Shown here one piece after another: positions 59,709 through 64,000 of a DNA stretch of 64,000 nt. The notes beneath the pieces are model-generated. The model saw only the letters and a program-made list of their open reading frames with translations. It searched no databases and was not told the origin of the DNA. The stretch covers positions 48,689 to 112,688 of the forward strand of contig VXMM01000066.1 of the NCBI GenBank assembly GCA_009841105.1, given 5' to 3'. Position 1 is the first letter of the stretch. Each line of letters opens with the position of its first letter. The position numbers and the translations under genes were made by a program. The DNA comes from Acidimicrobiia bacterium. Lineage in GTDB: Bacteria > Actinomycetota > Acidimicrobiia > Spongiisociales > Spongiisociaceae.

Positions 59709-60782
59709 GTGGTACAGATCACTGCCGAACTCGATGAGACCCAGGGGGACACCCAGCTCGATGTTGCGGGCGAGGCGAAGCTCTACGAGCAGCTTCGCAA
59801 CTTCTGGCACCCGGTGGCATTCTCCGAGGATCTGAAGGACGAGCCTCATCAGGTCACCCTGTTCGAGACCCGCCTCGCGGTGGCCCGTCTGGACGGTAAG
59901 CCGCACGTATTCGACGACATCTGCCGGCATCGCGGCTCGGCCCTGTCACTGGGCAGGATCGACGGTTGCTGGCTCCGGTGCGCCTACCACGGCTGGGCAT
60001 ATGACAAGGAGGGGACGGTGGTCGATATACCGGCCCGGCCCGAGCTCAACGGCAAGCTCAAGGCCCAGCTCCCCGTCTACCCGGCGGTCGAGTCGGGTGG
60101 CCTGGTGTGGACCTGCATGGGGGTCGATCCCCCGGTCTTCCCGCCCGCGGTCCTCCCCGAACTGGACGATCCGGACTACCGGATCATGCGCTGGGATCCC
60201 TACGAGTGGGACTGCTCCGTGGGTCGCCGCCTCGAGAACTACTTCGACTTCTCACACTTCGCCCACGTCCATCACGGCATCCTCGGGGATCGGGACAACG
60301 CGGTCATCGCCGACTACGAGGCCTTCCGGCGAGGCGGAGAGATCAAGATCAACGCCGGCCCCTTCCTCGAGTACACGGACAACCCCAAGAACTCGATGGT
60401 GGCCACAGAAGGCGAGACCTACGACGCGTGGAAGCGCTACCGGGTGTTCATGCCCAACGCCATGTGGCTGGACAGCTCCGCCGGACCGGACGAGCACTAC
60501 ATCCTGTTCGTGGCCGTGGCGCCGGTGAACCGCAAACGGACCCGGTGCTTCACGTTCGTGGCCCGCAACTTCGCGCACGACCTGGACGAGGAGTTCGACC
60601 GGATGCAGCGGCTCATCCTCGCCCAGGACAAGCCCGTGGTCGAGTCACAGCGCCCCGAGGAACTCCCGGTGGAGCTGACCGCCGAGATGCATGTGAAAGC
60701 GGCCGACCTGGGCACTGTTCTCTACCGGCGCTGGCTCATGGAGTTCGCCGACGGGAAGATCGAACTGGCACCCGGCGCGTGA
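59709..60782 (+). CDS. Rieske non-heme iron oxygenase, alpha subunit
   Basis: A 357-residue terminal oxygenase: Rieske ligands in CRHRGSALSLG and CAYHGWAYD, iron ligands in NYFDFSHFAHVH. It is a close paralogue of the protein at 48021-49073. The GTG at 59709 has GGGGAGGT upstream; the frame to 59604 overlaps the ferredoxin gene. Its stop overlaps the reductase start as GTGA. With both redox partners encoded alongside, this is a complete three-component system; the substrate is unknown. Confidence 0.93.
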   Translation: MVQITAELDETQGDTQLDVAGEAKLYEQLRNFWHPVAFSEDLKDEPHQVTLFETRLAVARLDGKPHVFDDICRHRGSALSLGRIDGCWLRCAYHGWAYDKEGTVVDIPARPELNGKLKAQLPVYPAVESGGLVWTCMGVDPPVFPPAVLPELDDPDYRIMRWDPYEWDCSVGRRLENYFDFSHFAHVHHGILGDRDNAVIADYEAFRRGGEIKINAGPFLEYTDNPKNSMVATEGETYDAWKRYRVFMPNAMWLDSSAGPDEHYILFVAVAPVNRKRTRCFTFVARNFAHDLDEEFDRMQRLILAQDKPVVESQRPEELPVELTAEMHVKAADLGTVLYRRWLMEFADGKIELAPGA

Positions 60783-61996
60783 CCGACCAGCCTGCCGTTG
60801 TCATCGTCGGGGCTTCCCTCGGTGGCTTCCGTACCGCCCATGCCTTGCGCCGCTTCCACTTCGAGGGCCGGATCACGCTGGTTGGGGACGAGCGCCATCT
60901 TCCTTACGACCGTCCGCCCCTTTCCAAGGAGATCCTGACGGGGGAGGAGCCGCCGGAGGATGCCTACTTCCGGGAGCAGGATTTCTTCGATGTGATGGAC
61001 ATCGAGTTGAAGCTCGGCTCGGCGGTGGTGGGCCTGGACGGGGACGGTCGGACCATCACCCTTGCCAACGGCGAGCGGATCGGATACGACACGGCGGTTA
61101 TCGCCACCGGCGCGCGTCCCCGGCATCTCCCGGGTACCGAGGGTCTACCCGGCGTCCATGTGATGCGCACCCTGGACGACTCCACGGCCGTCCTGTCGGC
61201 CCTTGACCACGCTGACCACGTTGTGGTGGTCGGCGCGGGCTTCATCGGTAGCGAGGTGGCGGCCAGTGCCCGAGACCGAGGGGTGGCTGTGACCGTTCTC
61301 GAGGCGGCCGGCCAGCCTCTGGTGGCGGCGATAGGCGCCGACGTGGGGCAACGCTGCGCCGCCCTGCACGGTCTCTACGGGACCGAACTCCGGTGCGGCG
61401 CCGGTGTGGAAGGCATCGACCGGACTCCCGATGGCCTAGCGGTCCGCGTCGCCGGCGGAGCCACGGTCGGATGCGACCTGGTCGTGATAGGGATCGGGGT
61501 GATCCCCAACATCGAATGGCTGGATGGCTCGGGGGTCGAGACCGATCGGGCGGTGCGGTGCGACCGGTACATGCGCACGTCGTTACCCGATGTGTACGCG
61601 CTGGGGGATGTCGCCTCCTGGTACAACCCCCGGTACGGCGAGCGGATGCGCGTCGAGCACTGGACGAACACGGTCCAGCAGTCCACGGCCGTGGCCCGCA
61701 ACATATTGGCGTCTGCGTCCGGCGACGATCCGGTCGCGTATGACGGTATCCCGTACTTCTGGTCTGATCAGTACGGACACCGCTTGCAGCTGGTGGGCCG
61801 AGCATCGGAGGACGAACCGGTATTCGTCCACGATCCGCCGGACAGCCCCGCCATGATGGCCCTGTACCGCGACGGGGATCGGCTGGGAGGCGCCTTCGCC
61901 ATCGACGCGGCGGGTCCGCTCATGCAGATGAGAGGTTTGCTGCTCCGCAACGCCGGCTTCGATGAGGCTCTCGAGTTGACGGCCGGCCTCGAGTAG
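60779..61996 (+). CDS. FAD-dependent ferredoxin reductase
   Basis: A 405-residue pyridine nucleotide-disulfide-type reductase. FAD-binding VVIVGASLGGFRTAHALRR is at residues 8-26, the NAD-binding VVVVGAGFIGSEVAASARD lies in the middle, and DVYALGDVASW near residue 275 is the second FAD segment; the C-terminal reductase domain matches the rubredoxin/ferredoxin reductase group. It should reduce the adjacent ferredoxin with NAD(P)H. A much longer open frame begins at 60107 but that part is an alternative frame of the oxygenase gene. Confidence 0.93.
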   Translation: MTDQPAVVIVGASLGGFRTAHALRRFHFEGRITLVGDERHLPYDRPPLSKEILTGEEPPEDAYFREQDFFDVMDIELKLGSAVVGLDGDGRTITLANGERIGYDTAVIATGARPRHLPGTEGLPGVHVMRTLDDSTAVLSALDHADHVVVVGAGFIGSEVAASARDRGVAVTVLEAAGQPLVAAIGADVGQRCAALHGLYGTELRCGAGVEGIDRTPDGLAVRVAGGATVGCDLVVIGIGVIPNIEWLDGSGVETDRAVRCDRYMRTSLPDVYALGDVASWYNPRYGERMRVEHWTNTVQQSTAVARNILASASGDDPVAYDGIPYFWSDQYGHRLQLVGRASEDEPVFVHDPPDSPAMMALYRDGDRLGGAFAIDAAGPLMQMRGLLLRNAGFDEALELTAGLE

Positions 61997-62083
61997 AAGG
62001 CGCGGATCGTCTCCTGCCATTTGAATTCGGGCACGCGTGTGATGTGGCCGGAATCTGTCACACCCGATGGCTAGCTTCGGATC

Positions 62084-62593
62084 ATGGCTACAACACGTAA
62101 TACCCGGAATCCAGCCCAGCCCGGGCGGACACAGGTGGTGCCGGCGGCCCAAGGTGACGAGTGCGGCAGCTCGGAACGTCAAGCCGGTTCGGGAATCTGG
62201 CTGAAGATCCAGTCTCAGGGAGGTTGCCTGGTCGACGAAGGGCCCGCCGTGTTCGTCCCCTCGGTGGAGGAGGCACGCCGCACCCTGGCAAGGACCGCCC
62301 GGGAGGTGCTTGAAGAGCGCAAGCCCGCAGATCCTGATCCCGAGTTCTTCCTATTTCGTCCAGGCACTGGCAGCGGCTGGGATGAGCTGGTCCGGTGCGA
62401 GTCCTATCGCTGCTACGACCCGAGGGTCCCCGACAGGGGCATGGAGGTCTCATACGCGCTGTATGAGGAGGGAGGTCTGAGCGGAGTCGGGGGGATGATC
62501 TGGACCTACGGCGTATACCTGACGGTCACCGGCCCTCCCGAGGTCTGGGATCACACCGCCCACCTGCCCTGCGGTCGTGACCTCTACGACTGA
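62084..62593 (+). CDS. Hypothetical protein
   Basis: A 169-residue protein that I do not recognise. It has a polar N-terminus of about 40 residues, then a globular region with several Trp, Cys and Tyr residues (CESYRCYDPRVPDRG, GGMIWTYGVYLTVTGPPEVW). Codon use has the high third-position GC of its neighbours, supporting a real gene. It sits alone between the oxygenase operon and the dehydrogenase gene. Confidence 0.65.
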   Translation: MATTRNTRNPAQPGRTQVVPAAQGDECGSSERQAGSGIWLKIQSQGGCLVDEGPAVFVPSVEEARRTLARTAREVLEERKPADPDPEFFLFRPGTGSGWDELVRCESYRCYDPRVPDRGMEVSYALYEEGGLSGVGGMIWTYGVYLTVTGPPEVWDHTAHLPCGRDLYD

Positions 62594-62741
62594 TCCCGAC
62601 TTGGCGAACCCGCTCAGCCCCGATTCTCCATGGTCGGCGCGTAGTCGGATACCGATCCGGGTCTGGCGGCGTGACACCACTACAGTCAACGCTGGCATCC
62701 AGTACCACTAGGGAGGATGATTTGGCGCGAGCAGGTAGCCG

Positions 62742-63857
62742 ATGAGCGAGGTTGACCGGATACGGATCGGTGTGATCGGCGCCAGCCCGCCCGGCTTCGG
62801 GGACCGGGCCCACCTGCCGGCTATCCAGGCCGCCGAGGGCCTGACGCTGGAAGCGGTCTGCACCACTCGCGAATCCACCGCCCGCGCCGCGGCCGAGAAG
62901 TGGGGCGCCCGCAAGTGGTACTCGAACGTCGCGGACTTGTGTGACGACCCCGATGTCGACCTGGTCACCGTGGCGGTCCGTCCCCGGTTCCATCACCCGC
63001 TGGCGATGGCGGCTCTCCGGGCCGGCAAGCCGGTGTACTGCGAGTGGCCCCTCGCCCTCGACACCGGTGAGGCCCTCGAGATGGCGCGGCTAGCCGCAGA
63101 AGCCGGGGTTCCCACCGCGGTCGGTCTGCAAGGACGCTTCGCTCCTGCCATTACCTGGGCTCGCCGGCTGGTTGAGGAAGGAGCGGTCGGCAAGCCCCTG
63201 TCGTTCGTGGTGTCCCAGATGCTCTCCAAGTTCGAGGTCGACTCCGACCGCTCCTGGCTGGTGCGGCACGAGGAGGCCAGCGGCGCATTGTTCGTGGCCT
63301 TCGCCCACGTGGTCGATTCGGTCCGGTTGATCTTGGGCGAAGTCGAGTCCATCTGCGCCCGCCAACTCACGCTCTCGCCGGCCGGGGTCTACTCCGAGGG
63401 CGGCACCTTCGAGTGGCAGACGGCCGACACGGTGATGGCCCTGGCTGAGCTGTCCGGTGGCGTGGTCGGCACCGCTTACGTGTCCAACACCACCTCTCCT
63501 CCCCAGGGATACTCGCTGCGGATCATCGGCGAGGATGGCCAGATGCTCTTGGAAGCCCCGTCCTACTACCAGTTCAGTCCGGTCAGGGTGTCGGCCGGAC
63601 CGCTCCAGGTCTCGGTAGGCCGGAAGGACTCGGACCGGCTCCAGGAGGTCGTGATCCCCTCGGAGCATTTCTCGCAGCTACCTGTTACGGAGGGGCACTC
63701 CGCCTACAACGTGGCCCGAGCGCTCACCGCCTTCGCCGAAGCGATCCGGGAGGGCCACCGCTTCCGGCCCGACTTCCAGGACGGGGTGGATCTCCACCGC
63801 CTGCTGGACGGGGTCATGGCATCCGGCGAGGAGGGCGCCTGGGCCAGTTGTGGCTAG
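62742..63857 (+). CDS. Gfo/Idh/MocA family oxidoreductase
   Basis: A 371-residue NAD(P)-dependent dehydrogenase. The N-terminal Rossmann start is RIGVIGASPPGFGDRAHLPA, with AVCTTRESTARAAAEKWG and the catalytic-loop region YCEWPLALDTGEALEM (Glu-Trp-Pro in place of the common Glu-Lys-Pro, so the usual catalytic lysine is missing). The C-terminal domain contains the substrate-binding beta-sheet. Members act on sugars, inositols or related alcohols. No partner genes lie before the end of the window. Confidence 0.9.
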   Translation: MSEVDRIRIGVIGASPPGFGDRAHLPAIQAAEGLTLEAVCTTRESTARAAAEKWGARKWYSNVADLCDDPDVDLVTVAVRPRFHHPLAMAALRAGKPVYCEWPLALDTGEALEMARLAAEAGVPTAVGLQGRFAPAITWARRLVEEGAVGKPLSFVVSQMLSKFEVDSDRSWLVRHEEASGALFVAFAHVVDSVRLILGEVESICARQLTLSPAGVYSEGGTFEWQTADTVMALAELSGGVVGTAYVSNTTSPPQGYSLRIIGEDGQMLLEAPSYYQFSPVRVSAGPLQVSVGRKDSDRLQEVVIPSEHFSQLPVTEGHSAYNVARALTAFAEAIREGHRFRPDFQDGVDLHRLLDGVMASGEEGAWASCG

Positions 63858-64000
63858 GGAGGTCCGAGAAACCCCCCGCTAGAGACTCGCTCGAATTTCG
63901 GTTCGGAAGAACGCGAAAATCGCGGCTGGCGCGGGGGGGGGGCGGGGGCTGTAATAAAAAAAAACGAGACCAGCACGAAGTCCGGGTAGAGTTGTCTGGT
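63858..64000. other. Low-complexity window end, probable contig edge
   Basis: After the dehydrogenase stop the sequence carries a run of ten G (63933-63942), further G-rich stretches and a run of nine A (63956-63964). No coding signal is visible. It looks like poorly supported contig-terminal sequence. Confidence 0.5.

Noticed and set aside
60107..61996. Apparent 629-residue fusion protein
   Set aside because: The first 224 residues are a different frame of the Rieske gene; the real reductase starts at the GTG at 60779 with a GTGA overlap.

Overview
The window is GC-rich, coding-dense DNA that looks like an actinobacterium. Acidimicrobiia-type marine or host-associated lineages fit best: GTG and TTG starts are common and the lipoproteins carry Thr/Ala/Pro linkers just after the lipobox. 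This lineage call is an inference, because no rRNA or universal marker gene is present. I saw no tRNA, rRNA, CRISPR array, insertion sequence, phage gene or attachment site. The last 140 bases carry long G and A runs and look like a contig edge.

Nearly everything is uptake and breakdown of small nitrogenous or ring compounds. (1) Bases 1-9535, minus strand: a hydantoin-type operon in the order hyuA, racemase, peptide-type ABC transporter (binding lipoprotein, two permeases, two ATPases), hyuB; hyuB runs off the left edge. (2) 9.7-14.5 kb: a small tautomerase, an unrecognised Ala-rich membrane protein, an XRE-cupin regulator, a VWA/ARPP-1 pair broken by a frameshift, and a divergent Nudix protein with an NrtR-like C-terminus. 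(3) 14.6-28.8 kb: a GntR/FCD regulator beside a D-2-hydroxyacid dehydrogenase, class III aminotransferase, LLM flavin oxidoreductase, two M24-fold proteins with unusual active sites, an SDR, a taurine/nitrate-type ABC importer with two different permeases, a PuuE-like deacetylase and an M29/NicX-like protein. Three GntR-type operator sites sit in the intergenic regions that control this block.

(4) 28.9-35.4 kb: an alpha/beta hydrolase, a Rieske oxygenase between two closely related SDRs, and two amidohydrolases. (5) 35.5-49.1 kb: an orphan BMP-family lipoprotein, a PaREP1-family protein, a phytoene-desaturase-like oxidoreductase, a complete BMP-type ABC importer, a three-subunit molybdenum hydroxylase and a second Rieske oxygenase. 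This arrangement suits purines or other N-heterocycles. (6) 49.3-55.8 kb: a probable relic of a hyuA start, then a second complete peptide-type ABC operon. (7) 55.8-59.2 kb: two consecutive SDR plus amidohydrolase-2 pairs. (8) 59.4-62.0 kb: a three-component oxygenase (ferredoxin, Rieske oxygenase, FAD reductase). (9) To the end: a hypothetical protein and a Gfo/Idh/MocA dehydrogenase.

Two themes connect the regions. Binding-protein genes are followed by strong hairpins before the permease or ATPase genes, and both peptide-type operons use the same GGAGGGTGC/GCACCCTCC core. Enzyme families also recur as paralogues (three Rieske oxygenases, two BMP proteins, two M24 proteins, two SDR/amidohydrolase pairs), as expected of a genome that has expanded a catabolic repertoire by duplication.
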